Shown in pieces: positions 34,447 to 43,748 of a stretch of DNA of 64,000 bases. The translations under genes and the position numbers were made by a program. This stretch comes from Sediminitomix flava (GTDB lineage Bacteria; Bacteroidota; Bacteroidia; Cytophagales; Flammeovirgaceae). The notes beneath the pieces were generated by a model, which made no database searches, had not been told where the DNA came from, and saw nothing but the letters and a program-made list of their open reading frames with translations. The stretch is from assembly GCF_003149185.1 (NCBI RefSeq), contig NZ_QGDO01000002.1, positions 124,001-188,000 on the forward strand, given 5' to 3'. Each line of letters starts with the position of its first letter. Within the stretch, counting starts at the first letter, position 1.

Positions 34447-35259
34447 ATGGAAATATCAAACATTGCAATTATTGGTGGAGGGAATTTAGGGAAATCGATA
34501 GCTAATGGACTACTAAACAGTGAGTTTCTTTCTGCAGAGAACCTTTATGTGACTCGTAGAAAGCTTGAAAAACTAAATGACCTAAAAGAAAGAGGCGTTA
34601 ATACGACAAATGATAATGTTTTTGCTGCTCAACAAGCTAATCTCATTATTTTGGCAATCAAGCCCTTTCAAATTAAAGACGTATTGACGGAGCTTAATAC
34701 TGTTCTTGACCCCAAAAAGCATGTTTTGGTATCTGTAGTTACAGGAGCAAGTCTTGAAGACATGCAGTCTGTAGTTGGAAAAGAGATTGGTTTATTCAGA
34801 GCAATGCCCAATACGGCGATTGCCATTAGTGAATCTATGACTTGTATCTCTACCAACAATACGAGTCCTGAGGAACAAGCCACTGTAGTAGATTTGTTCT
34901 CTCAATTAGGTAAAGCGGTTATCATTGATGATTCGCTTATGGCAGCCGCTACGGTTTTAGGAGCTTGTGGTATCGCTTATGCCATGCGATTTATCAGAGC
35001 TGCTTCACAAGGAGGTATAGAAATTGGTTTTGGAGCTGAAATCTCTCAATTGATTGCCTCTCAAACAGTAAAAGGTGCCGCATCATTATTATTGGAATCT
35101 GGACTACACCCAGAACAAGAGATTGATAAAGTAACTACGCCACAGGGTTGTACCATAGCAGGCTTAAATGAAATGGAACACCAAGGCTTTAGTTCATCTC
35201 TGATCAAAGGAGTGAAGACCTCTTTCAATAAAATTAGTGATATTGAAGAAGATGTTTAA
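34447..35259 (+). CDS. proC: Pyrroline-5-carboxylate reductase ProC
   Basis: Final step of proline synthesis, NAD(P)H-dependent. 270 residues with the Rossmann signature IAIIGGGNLGKSIANGLL at the N-terminus, FRAMPNTAIAI in the middle (contacting cofactor and substrate) and the C-terminal dimer domain with TPQGCTIAGLNEME, the ProC signature. It is the only proline gene here. The 192 bp after it hold the pfkA leader; no canonical terminator separates the two. Confidence 0.94.
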   Translation: MEISNIAIIGGGNLGKSIANGLLNSEFLSAENLYVTRRKLEKLNDLKERGVNTTNDNVFAAQQANLIILAIKPFQIKDVLTELNTVLDPKKHVLVSVVTGASLEDMQSVVGKEIGLFRAMPNTAIAISESMTCISTNNTSPEEQATVVDLFSQLGKAVIIDDSLMAAATVLGACGIAYAMRFIRAASQGGIEIGFGAEISQLIASQTVKGAASLLLESGLHPEQEIDKVTTPQGCTIAGLNEMEHQGFSSSLIKGVKTSFNKISDIEEDV

Positions 35260-35315
35260 TTTGTTAATATTGGAATTAGTTTAGTTTACTTTTATTTGTA
35301 ATTAATTAATTCTTG

Positions 35316-35404
35316 AGCCTTTTAAGCTGAAGGCTAATTATTTAACTTCACGCTGTATTTTAACAGTTCACACCTTAATTTATCTGAAGGATGTGAAGTT
35401 AAAT
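35316..35404 (+). promoter_or_regulatory. Structured leader upstream of pfkA
   Basis: This stretch folds extensively. A hairpin AGCCTT (35316-35321)/AAGGCT (35330-35335) is followed by a closing stem TTTAACTTCAC (35341-35351)/GTGAAGTTAAA (35393-35403). That stem encloses two small hairpins, CTGT/ACAG (35353-35366) and CCTT/AAGG (35373-35390), forming a three-way junction. A second TTCAC (35367-35371) can pair with the same GTGAA (35393-35397) and extend into CCTT/AAGG, so two folds exclude each other. The leader ends 48 bp before a TTG start. It matches no riboswitch class I recognise. Confidence 0.5.
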
Positions 35405-35451
35405 TTAACGTCAGATATTGGTTTGTGTGTAATATATAAATTCTTGTAACC

Positions 35452-36423
35452 TTGAAAAAGATTGCTGTATTTACTTCAGGTGGTGATGCACCTGGTATGA
35501 ACGCATGTGTTAGAGCTGCGGTAAGAAGTGCTATTTATAATGGTGTTGAGGTTGTGGGTATCATTAGAGGATACAAAGGGATGATCGAAGGAGATTTTCA
35601 ACCTCTATCTTCTCACTCAGTAAGTAACATTATTCAGAAAGGTGGTACTATTTTGAAATCTGCGCGTTGCGAAGAATTCAAAACGAAAGAAGGAAGAGCG
35701 AAAGCTTATGACCAATTAGTAAAAAATGGAATCGAGGGATTGATTGCTATTGGTGGAGATGGTTCTTTCACTGGTGCTGATCTATTCTTGAAAGATTTCG
35801 ACATTCCTACAATTGGATGTCCTGGTACGATTGACAATGACCTTTACGGTACTGATTATACGATTGGATTCGATACAGCTGTAAACACAGCCTTAGATGC
35901 TATCGATAAAATTAGAGATACGGCTGACTCTCACGACCGTGTATTCATGATTGAAGTTATGGGACGTAACTCAGGTTACATCGCTGTTCAATCTGGTATT
36001 GGTGGTGGAGCTGAGCTCGTAATGATCCCTGAATACCAAACTACTTCAGAGGAAGTAATCCATGCTTTATCGAAAGGTAAAGAAAATAAGAAAGCTTCAT
36101 CTATCGTAGTTGTGGCTGAAGGTAAAGTAGCTGGACGTGTTCATGATATCGCTAAAGATGTGAAAGAAGCACTTCCTCACTTCGATATTCGTGTGTCTAC
36201 GCTTGGTCACATCCAAAGAGGTGGCAAGCCATCTGCACTAGACCGTATTTTGGCTTCTCGTATGGGTGTTGCTGCTGCAGAAGCACTATTGAACGGACGT
36301 AAGAATGAAATGGTTGGTATCATCGATGATAAAATCGTATTTACTCCATTCTCTGATGCAATTTCTAAGAGCAAGCCATTGAATGATGACCTTGTGAAAA
36401 TGGTAAACGTTCTTTCTATCTAA
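35452..36423 (+). CDS. pfkA: ATP-dependent 6-phosphofructokinase
   Basis: Commits fructose-6-phosphate to glycolysis. 323 residues, start TTG giving MKKIAVFTSGGDAPGMN, which is the exact expected N-terminus. Other signatures are IGGDGSFTGA (ATP/Mg), GTIDND (catalytic Asp) and VMGRNSGYIA. Glycine in the GGDGS context argues for ATP rather than pyrophosphate as donor. The rare start codon, together with the foldable leader, suggests control at translation. A 13-bp-stem terminator follows. Confidence 0.95.
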   Translation: MKKIAVFTSGGDAPGMNACVRAAVRSAIYNGVEVVGIIRGYKGMIEGDFQPLSSHSVSNIIQKGGTILKSARCEEFKTKEGRAKAYDQLVKNGIEGLIAIGGDGSFTGADLFLKDFDIPTIGCPGTIDNDLYGTDYTIGFDTAVNTALDAIDKIRDTADSHDRVFMIEVMGRNSGYIAVQSGIGGGAELVMIPEYQTTSEEVIHALSKGKENKKASSIVVVAEGKVAGRVHDIAKDVKEALPHFDIRVSTLGHIQRGGKPSALDRILASRMGVAAAEALLNGRKNEMVGIIDDKIVFTPFSDAISKSKPLNDDLVKMVNVLSI

Positions 36424-36446
36424 GAATTAAATTCGATCGGAAATAT

Positions 36447-36482
36447 AAAAAGGAAATGAGCTGTCAGTTCATTTCCTTTTTT
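36447..36482. terminator. Bidirectional terminator between pfkA and arsA
   Basis: Perfect 13-bp stem AAAAAGGAAATGA (36447-36459) with TCATTTCCTTTTT (36469-36481); the loop contains CTG/CAG. T-runs on both strands fit the two convergent genes. Confidence 0.9.
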
Positions 36483-36502
36483 ATTTTAAGATAATCGAGT
36501 TT

Positions 36503-38224
36503 TTACTTAGCTATAAGCATAGGCTGCCAATCATTAGTGAAAACGTGATCAGAAATTCCTTCTTGAATCATTAGAATTTTTTCATTTTCACTTTCTGCTC
36601 TTGCCAATAAGACCTTTTCTGAAGTATCTAAATTCAATAAACTCTTATTGATAATACATGCATAAGGTGTAATAGCTGCTCTTTTTAAATCTTTCGTTAA
36701 CTGTATTGCTTCTTGAACTGGAGTGTTTTCAGCCAAAGTAACTACGACTACTTTTGTATAGTTTTTGTCTTGAAGACGCATAAAAGGAGTCGTGATTTTA
36801 TCCGTATTACCTGTCCTACTCTTTTTCACCATCTGATGATAATCACGCGTCTGCTCCATCAGAAGTAAAGTATGACCTGTCGGAGCTGTATCAAGTATTA
36901 CTACTTTTCTTCTAGCTTCTCTGATCAGAGCGCTAAAAGCATTAAATACAGCCACTTCTTCTGTACAAGGAGACCTTAAATCTTCTTCAAGCAAAGCCAA
37001 TTGATCTTCAGATAGCCCTCGTCCTTTTATTTTCAGCTCTTTTTGAATATGTCTTTCAACTTCTTCTTTCGGATTCACCGATGATACTTCAAGATTCTCA
37101 TATTGACGATCTAACATCAAATGAATATGTGAAGCAGGATCAGTAGTAGAAAGATGAACTTTAATACCTTTTTCGGCCAAAGAAGTAGCTAATTCAACTG
37201 CCATACTTGTTTTTCCGACACCACCTTTACCCATCATCATGACCAATCCATGATCTTGAGAAGCTAATTCTTCCACAAGTTCTGTAACCTTAGGCATTTC
37301 GTTTTTATCATGTTCTTGGATATGGTCAGTCATACTAACCTGATGGTATAAAAAGGCCTCAATCTGAGGAACACCAACAATATCATAGGCCAAAAGTGGT
37401 GTTTGTTCAGAAGATAGTGTCTTCAAATGCGAAGGCATATCATCTAACTGCTGAGCTACAACATCATGGTATTGAACAGCTAGAGAATCCATTTTATTTT
37501 CAGACTCAAAAACACCATTCACTATCAGATATTGATTTTCTATCCCTCTTTCAGCTAAAGCTATACTTGTCTTTTCAGCCTCAAAGTTTGCGGCTCTATC
37601 TGGTCTAGTCACTAAAACTAGAGTGGTTAAGTCGCTATTTTTTAAAGTTGAAATACTTTGCTTGTACCATTGTTGGTTCACTTTCAAGCCTGAGGTTGGC
37701 CCAGCACAAGTATTTGTATCAGGATTGTCTGTGATAAAATTATCCCAAGCAGCTGGTAATTCCAGCAATCGTAAGGTATGCCCTGTTGGAGCTGTATCAA
37801 AGATAATGTGATCGTAAGTTTTACTCATTTCAGGGTCTGCCAAAAATTGAGTAAAACGGTCAAATGAAGCTATTTCTGTAGTACAAGTTCCTGAGAGTTT
37901 TTCCCTCATACGTCTAAGTTGTGCTTCAGATATTTTATCTTCAAAAGGCTTTAAAATATGCTCTCGATAATTTTCAGAAGCTAACTCTGGGTCAATATTT
38001 ACAGCCGATAGGTTAGGTACTTGAGAAATTTCAACAATATGGCCATCTATTTTTTGTTGAAAAACTTGCCCTAAGTTACTCGCGGGGTCAGTGCTAATAA
38101 GAAGAGTCTTTTTTCCTTCTCTTGCTAATTTCAAAGCAGTAGCACACGACAAAGATGTCTTACCAACACCACCTTTACCTGTAAAAAAATAAAACTTCGT
38201 AGGATGATTTAGAAATTCAAGCAT
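36503..38224 (-). CDS. arsA: ArsA-type arsenite/tail-anchored-protein ATPase, duplicated
   Basis: 573-residue cytosolic ATPase made of two homologous halves, each with a deviant Walker A GKGGVGKT (16-23 and 332-339) and a DTAPTGHTL switch. The three cysteines that bind As(III) in E. coli ArsA are all matched: Cys114 (SGTCTTE), Cys173 (NTCAGP) and Cys420 (RSPCTEE). This supports an arsenite-stimulated pump ATPase rather than a Get3-like chaperone. However, no ArsB/Acr3 permease, ArsD or ArsR lies beside it, so the membrane partner must be elsewhere or the role differs. A -7 box TAAGTTTG is present about 40 bp upstream. Confidence 0.88.
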   Translation of the reverse strand: MLEFLNHPTKFYFFTGKGGVGKTSLSCATALKLAREGKKTLLISTDPASNLGQVFQQKIDGHIVEISQVPNLSAVNIDPELASENYREHILKPFEDKISEAQLRRMREKLSGTCTTEIASFDRFTQFLADPEMSKTYDHIIFDTAPTGHTLRLLELPAAWDNFITDNPDTNTCAGPTSGLKVNQQWYKQSISTLKNSDLTTLVLVTRPDRAANFEAEKTSIALAERGIENQYLIVNGVFESENKMDSLAVQYHDVVAQQLDDMPSHLKTLSSEQTPLLAYDIVGVPQIEAFLYHQVSMTDHIQEHDKNEMPKVTELVEELASQDHGLVMMMGKGGVGKTSMAVELATSLAEKGIKVHLSTTDPASHIHLMLDRQYENLEVSSVNPKEEVERHIQKELKIKGRGLSEDQLALLEEDLRSPCTEEVAVFNAFSALIREARRKVVILDTAPTGHTLLLMEQTRDYHQMVKKSRTGNTDKITTPFMRLQDKNYTKVVVVTLAENTPVQEAIQLTKDLKRAAITPYACIINKSLLNLDTSEKVLLARAESENEKILMIQEGISDHVFTNDWQPMLIAK

Positions 38225-38262
38225 ATAAATAAAAGCCTTGTTTGTTATACCGTTTAAACAAC

Positions 38263-38270
38263 CAAACTTA
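38263..38270 (-). promoter_or_regulatory. -7 box of arsA
   Basis: Reads TAAGTTTG on the - strand, an exact TAnnTTTG match, 38 bp before the arsA ATG. Between them lies a loose inverted repeat TTGTTT/AAACAA that could be an operator. Confidence 0.5.
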
Positions 38271-38490
38271 GGATTATTTGTTGAGTCTATTAGGGAAAAC
38301 TAACAGATTTTTTGAGTAAAGTAGGATTAAAAATAACTACCCGATTTAGAGTTCTATTTTTAAATCAAATAAACCTAAAAACTCAAGCATTAAAACCTTA
38401 GTAGAAAGGTAATTTTTTACCTTCAAGACCAATACCAAAACTCGAAAATCGATTACCTAATTCTTTGTTTTTACTTTAACCCAACTGACA

Positions 38491-38868
38491 ATGATCGACA
38501 CTTGGCATACCCTTATCTCATCTCAAAAAGTGGTAGGTATTTCTGAATTACTCTCTGAAAATGTCATGCTCCACTCTCCTGTAGCTTACAGACCTATACA
38601 AGGCAAACATAAAGTAATGATGTACCTTACAGCGTCATTCTACACCTTTATCAATGACAGTTTCAAATATGTTCGCGAAGTAAGAAATGGCAATACTGCC
38701 TTTCTTGAATTTGAAGTAGTTATTGATGGTACTTTTGTAAATGGAATAGATGTGATTGAATGGAATGAGGAAGGAAAAATAACTGACTTTAAAGTAATGG
38801 TAAGGCCACTCAGAGGTGTTCAGACCATTCATGATAAAATGAACATGATGCTTGAAAGTACGATATAA
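38491..38868 (+). CDS. SnoaL/NTF2-like protein
   Basis: 125 residues with the cone-shaped NTF2-like pattern: an N-terminal helix (WHTLISSQKVVGISELL), SENVMLHSP, then curved strands ending VIEWNEEGKITDFKVMVRPL. Such proteins may be small-molecule isomerases or binding proteins; no catalytic set is clear. It is a single gene divergent from arsA (266-bp gap). Its stop touches the terminator of the convergent LruC gene. Confidence 0.72.
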   Translation: MIDTWHTLISSQKVVGISELLSENVMLHSPVAYRPIQGKHKVMMYLTASFYTFINDSFKYVREVRNGNTAFLEFEVVIDGTFVNGIDVIEWNEEGKITDFKVMVRPLRGVQTIHDKMNMMLESTI

Positions 38869-38903
38869 AAAAAGAAACGCATCCACAAAAAAGATGCGTT
38901 TCT
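38867..38903 (-). terminator. Terminator of the LruC lipoprotein gene
   Basis: On the - strand an 11-bp perfect stem AGAAACGCATC/GATGCGTTTCT is followed by seven Ts (38867-38873). It lies 17 bp past the LruC stop. Confidence 0.88.
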
Positions 38904-38919
38904 ACAAATATAGATTCTA

Positions 38920-40899
38920 CTAATCACACAAGTTCTCTTCATTTCGATATCCTTGATTGTCTTTATACCAATCAGGGGTATCTATACCGCTAGATTCAGC
39001 CCAATTTTTAAATCGGTGATAACTGTTTGTTATATCTCGATTTTCTCTTGGCGGTTTAAAGCTATGAATAATATCAATAGCCCAAGGGTGATTATTTGCC
39101 GTTTTATAATATCGTGAGGCATTCTCATCTGAGTCATCATCATCTGTGCCAAAGAAGCTATTATCAGCTAAAGCAGTCGGCAGTTTATCTGCAAGATGGA
39201 CCTCTTTAGAACGGTCGGCATTGATAAACATAAATGGATTCATATTAGCAATGGTAAGCGGTGTCCCATCTATTGGTTCTGTGAAGATAATTCTAATATC
39301 AATCTCCTCTCCTTCCTGATTACAATTGTCTTGTGTAGCATGGCTATAAGCATCCTCAAAAACAATTACAACGGTTCGGCTTCCTTGACCATCTTCCATA
39401 CCCTTATCATTCAAGGTAGTTAGACTTCTTGTTCTTCTTGAGCCTGTCACAGATTCTACTAAACTTGCATCTACAGGTATCTCAACTCCAAAACCATTAT
39501 GAAGATCGCCCACTAATGATTTCACTCTAAATTTACCCCAAAGCTCTTTTACTTGGTTTTGTGCATTTGCAACAAGCGTATATCTATAATTCACCACCAA
39601 ATCATTGAAATCATAATCTCCTTTCTTAGGCCATAAATCTTCAAAACCATACGAACCCCATCCCAATTTACTTGGCCCATAAATATCTGTTGCTCTATCT
39701 GGGTCATTCGGATAATCATCATTAACATCCAAAACGCCATCTCCATCTGAATCCGTTTGATCTAACTCATCTTCAGTACATGGCAATGAACCTAGATCAT
39801 TGATTTTATGATTGTAAGTTTTTCTAACTGTCCAAGCCCCATCAGCTTTATCCATCTCAATTAATTGAGAATTGCTATCGTTTGTCCCCATGTACAATCG
39901 ATCATTACGGTCTATAGCCATCGATGTTGGTTGGAAAGGAAGATTTTCTGCACTAATACGGGTTGTATAAGCTTTTCCTTCACTATCATTCAATTCATCA
40001 ATTCGATAAAGCCCAGAGAAACAACACATATAAATTGTTCCATCTAATGAAATCGCAACATCACCACCACTTACAGGGTCTTGCAAACCGACAATATCGT
40101 ATGAACTTACAACTTCATTATTTATGGGATTGATTAAATGCATTTTTTGGTTGTGGGCGATATACAGAAGCCCATTGGTATTATTGAATTCCATTCTCGG
40201 ATATTGCTTCCCGAATGGGTTTCCTTGATGAATTTCTTGGAAAGTACCTGCATCAATATCATAGGTACGAAGCGTTGTATTTGTATTATAATACACCAAT
40301 CGGTTTGCACGATCTACAGCACAAGCTATTGAACCTCCACCTACTAAATCAGGCAACATTGAAGAATCATAGGTGTCATCACCACTCGCAATCGTAAAAA
40401 ATTCACCATTACCGTTTACGCCATAAAGTACCTCAGAGCAACCTGCTGTAGCAGCTCTAGCATTTGAGTTTGTTCTTATTCTTACGTTGTTTGGAATTTC
40501 ATCTGCCTCAAATACGTGTTCTACTCTTCGATTTAATACATCGAGAGTTTGCCCTCTCACAATACCCATTTGATTTCTTTCTACATAAATTTCAGTAGTA
40601 GACGTTGGCAAAGTCATGTTTATATCCAAAACACCATTTACAGCGGTACCGCCACCAATCTCTATCATCTGACGTGCTTCATCGAGGATATAGATAGTAT
40701 AACTTGCACTAATTGTTGGATTTTCTTCTGTGAAATAAAGCTGAACTCCTGAAGCTGTTTCAAAATTAAAGTTTGAATCCACTCTTAAATCTTCAAAAGA
40801 AGTTCCTTCATCTTGAAGGTCTGGATTATAGTCTAGTTGTGGTTCACAGGCCACAATGCCACCTGCTAGCGCAAGTAGAAATATATAGTTTTTTCTCAT
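38920..40899 (-). CDS. LruC-domain surface lipoprotein with calcium-binding repeat
   Basis: 659 residues. A lipoprotein signal ends GGIVAC (Cys18). Residues about 140-370 look like a beta-propeller-type repeat region (RLVYYNTNTTLRTYDI, GLLYIAHNQKMHLI, RLYMGTNDSNSQLIEMD). An acidic calcium-binding stretch DSDGDGVLDVNDDYPNDPD follows near 385-403. The LruC domain starts around 410 with SYGFEDLWPKKGDYDFNDLV and runs to the C-terminus. LruC proteins are anchored surface proteins common in Bacteroidota, of unknown function. The gene is monocistronic with its own terminator. Confidence 0.82.
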   Translation of the reverse strand: MRKNYIFLLALAGGIVACEPQLDYNPDLQDEGTSFEDLRVDSNFNFETASGVQLYFTEENPTISASYTIYILDEARQMIEIGGGTAVNGVLDINMTLPTSTTEIYVERNQMGIVRGQTLDVLNRRVEHVFEADEIPNNVRIRTNSNARAATAGCSEVLYGVNGNGEFFTIASGDDTYDSSMLPDLVGGGSIACAVDRANRLVYYNTNTTLRTYDIDAGTFQEIHQGNPFGKQYPRMEFNNTNGLLYIAHNQKMHLINPINNEVVSSYDIVGLQDPVSGGDVAISLDGTIYMCCFSGLYRIDELNDSEGKAYTTRISAENLPFQPTSMAIDRNDRLYMGTNDSNSQLIEMDKADGAWTVRKTYNHKINDLGSLPCTEDELDQTDSDGDGVLDVNDDYPNDPDRATDIYGPSKLGWGSYGFEDLWPKKGDYDFNDLVVNYRYTLVANAQNQVKELWGKFRVKSLVGDLHNGFGVEIPVDASLVESVTGSRRTRSLTTLNDKGMEDGQGSRTVVIVFEDAYSHATQDNCNQEGEEIDIRIIFTEPIDGTPLTIANMNPFMFINADRSKEVHLADKLPTALADNSFFGTDDDDSDENASRYYKTANNHPWAIDIIHSFKPPRENRDITNSYHRFKNWAESSGIDTPDWYKDNQGYRNEENLCD

Positions 40900-41110
40900 T
40901 GTAGGTTTTAGGTTTACATCATGCTTGGCAGCTTGATGTATTTCTGTTCTTGATTTGTAACTAAAGTAGATAGTAGTTCAGAATACTCTCCAATATTCTT
41001 ACACTATGCTAATTCTAAAACCTTCAACCTAATACCTAATTTATGAGTTCAGTGTAAAACTTTCACATTCGAAAGTTCTTCCGTTTGAAATGAATTTTCT
41101 TATTAAAATG

Positions 41111-41143
41111 AAAAAAGCCCAATTCAATACCTGAATTGGGCTT
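41111..41143 (-). terminator. Terminator of rimO
   Basis: Perfect 12-bp stem AAGCCCAATTCA (41115-41126) with TGAATTGGGCTT (41132-41143); a T-run follows on the - strand. Confidence 0.9.
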
Positions 41144-41162
41144 ATATATTTCTCAATAAGAA

Positions 41163-42479
41163 TTACTTCACTAATTCACCGTAAAGGTCAAACTCAGAAG
41201 CATCAACGATTTCTACCTCAGCAAAATCACCGATTCTGATAAAAGTGTCATCATTCACTTCTACCAAAACTTCATTATCAACTTCTGGAGAATCAGCTTC
41301 TGTTCTTCCTACAAAATATCCTCCTTCTATTTTATCGAAAAGGACTTTGTAACGATTACCAACTTTACTTTCATTGATTTCACGAGAAATTTCTTCTTGA
41401 ACATCCATGATTTCATTGGCACGAGCTTGTTTTTCTTCGCCTGTCAACTTATCCTCATAAGTAAATGAATGTGTTCCATCTTCATGAGAATAAGGGAAAA
41501 CACCCAAACGATCGAAACGCATCTTACGAACAAACTCGATTGTTTCTTGATGATCTTCCTCTGTTTCACCTGGGTGACCAGCAATCAATGTTGTACGAAG
41601 TGTGATATTTGGCACTTTCTCACGAATAGCCGCAACCAACTCTTCTGTTTTCTCTCTGGTGATACCTCTTCTCATCAGTTTTAACACATTGTTAGAACCT
41701 GTTTGAAGTGGAATATCCAAATAGTTACATACATTGTCTCGCTCGTTCATCACATCCAAGACATCCATCGGGAAACCTGAAGGATAAGCATAATGCAATC
41801 TGATCCATTCCAAACCTTCAATATCTGAAAGGGCACGCATCAAATCTGCTAGTTTACGCTCTTTGTAAATATCTAGACCGTAGTATGTCAAGTCTTGTGC
41901 AATCAGAAGAATTTCTTTCGTTCCTTTAACCACTAAGCTCTTTGTTTCAGAAACCAATTCTTCGATTGGCTTAGAAATGTGCTTACCTCTCATGATAGGA
42001 ATTGCACAGAAAGAACATGGTCTATCACAGCCTTCTGCAATCTTCAAATATGCATAATGGTGATCTGTAGCCAAAAGACGTTCTCCTAAAAGTTCTTTTT
42101 TATAATCTGCATTTAGGGCACGAAGAAGATTAGGAACATCTCTTGTACCAAAGAAAGCATCAACTTCAGGAATCTCATTTACCAAATCAGCTTTATAGCG
42201 TTCTGACAAACAACCTGAAACATAAAGTTTATCTACTAAACCTTCTCTTTTCGCATCGGCATAACGAAGAATTGTATCAATTGACTCTTGTTTTGCGGCA
42301 TCAATAAAACCACAAGTATTAATCAATACAATTCCAGAATCATCATCGGTAGATTCGTGCTCTACTTCAATGTTGTTTCCTTTCAACTGTGTCATGATTA
42401 CTTCAGAGTCTACTAAGTTTTTAGAACAACCTAAAGTAATGATATTGACTTTATTCTTTTTAAGTGTCTTGGTTTTCAA
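41163..42479 (-). CDS. rimO: Ribosomal protein S12 methylthiotransferase RimO
   Basis: Radical-SAM enzyme that adds a methylthio group to an aspartate of ribosomal protein S12. 438 residues: N-terminal MTTase domain with cluster cysteines Cys18 (TLGCSKNLVDSE), Cys56 and Cys90, the radical-SAM motif Cys151-x3-Cys155-x2-Cys158, and a C-terminal TRAM domain (about 370-438). LGCSKNxVDSE is diagnostic for RimO over MiaB. The start is TTG; no in-frame ATG precedes the conserved N-terminus. It is a single-gene unit with promoter and terminator. Confidence 0.95.
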   Translation of the reverse strand: MKTKTLKKNKVNIITLGCSKNLVDSEVIMTQLKGNNIEVEHESTDDDSGIVLINTCGFIDAAKQESIDTILRYADAKREGLVDKLYVSGCLSERYKADLVNEIPEVDAFFGTRDVPNLLRALNADYKKELLGERLLATDHHYAYLKIAEGCDRPCSFCAIPIMRGKHISKPIEELVSETKSLVVKGTKEILLIAQDLTYYGLDIYKERKLADLMRALSDIEGLEWIRLHYAYPSGFPMDVLDVMNERDNVCNYLDIPLQTGSNNVLKLMRRGITREKTEELVAAIREKVPNITLRTTLIAGHPGETEEDHQETIEFVRKMRFDRLGVFPYSHEDGTHSFTYEDKLTGEEKQARANEIMDVQEEISREINESKVGNRYKVLFDKIEGGYFVGRTEADSPEVDNEVLVEVNDDTFIRIGDFAEVEIVDASEFDLYGELVK

Positions 42480-42506
42480 GGCTAACCTATTTTAAATTTC
42501 GGAGTG

Positions 42507-42514
42507 CAAAATTA
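42507..42514 (-). promoter_or_regulatory. -7 box of rimO
   Basis: Reads TAATTTTG on the - strand, an exact TAnnTTTG match, 27 bp before the TTG start. Confidence 0.55.
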
Positions 42515-42723
42515 AGGATTCCAATTTGCTTTTGGAAACTTTACCGCTTTTGAAACAATAATCTGTGTATTCTCGCAGATTCACTTGCCATACATTAACA
42601 AAAAACACGAAGATTGACTATCTTTTATGAGTCTTTGGATATAAAACTTTTTTTTCTGAAAATCGTTTTGTAATCAATCACAAAAGAAGAAAAAAGACTT
42701 AGCTATTTAAGAAGTTAGAAACC

Positions 42724-43404
42724 ATGGAAGAATTGAAAAAAACAGCCTTGGTGATTGGTGCTACGGGTTTGGTTGGAAAAAATCTTGTTCAACTATTATT
42801 GCATGACGCAGCATATGATAAAGTAATAGTTTTTGCAAGAAGGTCTACTAACATTGGACATTCTAAGCTGCAAGAGCACATTGTAGATTTTGACCATATT
42901 GAGAGTTGGAAAGAATTACTAAAAGGTGATGTACTTTTTTCGGCAATGGGGACTACAATCAAAAAAGCAGGAAGCAAAGACGTGCAGTACAAAATAGATT
43001 ACACTTATCAGTATGATGTAGCAAAAGCGGCATCAGAACAAGGAGTCAATCAATATGTATTGGTCTCATCTTCTGGCGCTAATGCTAAATCTCCAATTTT
43101 TTATGCTCGCATGAAAGGTGAATTAGATGAAGCGGTAATCAAACTCAATTTTGAAAAGGTAGCGATCATCCGACCATCAGTCTTGGTAGGTGAACGTGAA
43201 GAAAGAAGATTTGGAGAAATGATTGGAATTAAATTGGGGAAAGTTCTTTCTGCCATTCTTCCTCCAATAGCCAAATACAAACCAATCAGAGGCGAAACCG
43301 TTGCTCAAGCCATGATCAATAGCTTAAAAGTACCTACAGATAAAAAATTATTGGTTTATGAATTAGATAGTGTTTTTACACTCGCTAAGATTCATTCAGT
43401 CTAA
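42724..43404 (+). CDS. NAD(P)-binding short-chain protein, TIP30-like
   Basis: 226 residues of atypical short-chain dehydrogenase fold: cofactor loop VIGATGLVGKNLVQLL at the N-terminus, FSAMGTTIKKAGS, VLVSSSGANAKSPIFYARMKGELD (the Tyr-x3-Lys pair is Y-A-R-M-K) and IIRPSVLVGERE. These match HTATIP2/TIP30-like NAD(P)H-binding proteins. The bacterial role is unknown; redox sensing or isomerase-type activity are options. Single gene with terminator. Confidence 0.78.
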   Translation: MEELKKTALVIGATGLVGKNLVQLLLHDAAYDKVIVFARRSTNIGHSKLQEHIVDFDHIESWKELLKGDVLFSAMGTTIKKAGSKDVQYKIDYTYQYDVAKAASEQGVNQYVLVSSSGANAKSPIFYARMKGELDEAVIKLNFEKVAIIRPSVLVGEREERRFGEMIGIKLGKVLSAILPPIAKYKPIRGETVAQAMINSLKVPTDKKLLVYELDSVFTLAKIHSV

Positions 43405-43427
43405 ATCATACACGTTAAAAAACACCT

Positions 43428-43459
43428 AAGTCACTCAAGTCCAAATGAGTGACTTTTTT
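43428..43459 (+). terminator. Terminator after the TIP30-like gene
   Basis: Perfect 10-bp stem AAGTCACTCA (43428-43437) with TGAGTGACTT (43446-43455), followed by Ts. Confidence 0.88.
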
Positions 43460-43558
43460 ATGCCTCTTTACTAAAGTATACCAATAAATTCAGTTCAGAA
43501 TCATAAATTTCCACCTCTCCTAGTTCTTGTATTAATCAATGTTAAATAATACAATTTC

Positions 43559-43588
43559 TGATAATCGGAATCTCTCGATTGATTATCA
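43559..43588. repeat. Inverted repeat upstream of hpt
   Basis: TGATAATC (43559-43566) and GATTATCA (43581-43588) form perfect 8-bp arms around 14 bp that also contain ATCG/CGAT. It lies about 105 bp upstream of the hpt -7 box; a regulator site is possible. Confidence 0.35.
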
Positions 43589-43694
43589 AATAGATAACAT
43601 TTTCTATAAAGTGGCTTTACAAATTTTCACAATTGAAAATGAGAAAAAGACGATGTTTTAATGTTAAGAGATAGTGACCGAAAGGCAATTTTGT

Positions 43695-43702
43695 TACTTT
43701 TG
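43695..43702 (+). promoter_or_regulatory. -7 box of hpt
   Basis: TACTTTTG is an exact TAnnTTTG match 46 bp ahead of the ATG at 43749. Because it lies inside the longer reading frame from 43674, it supports the later start for Hpt. Confidence 0.55.
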
Positions 43703-43748
43703 CAAGTCCAAAACAGAAAAATCATTTTATACGAATTATAGAGAGACC

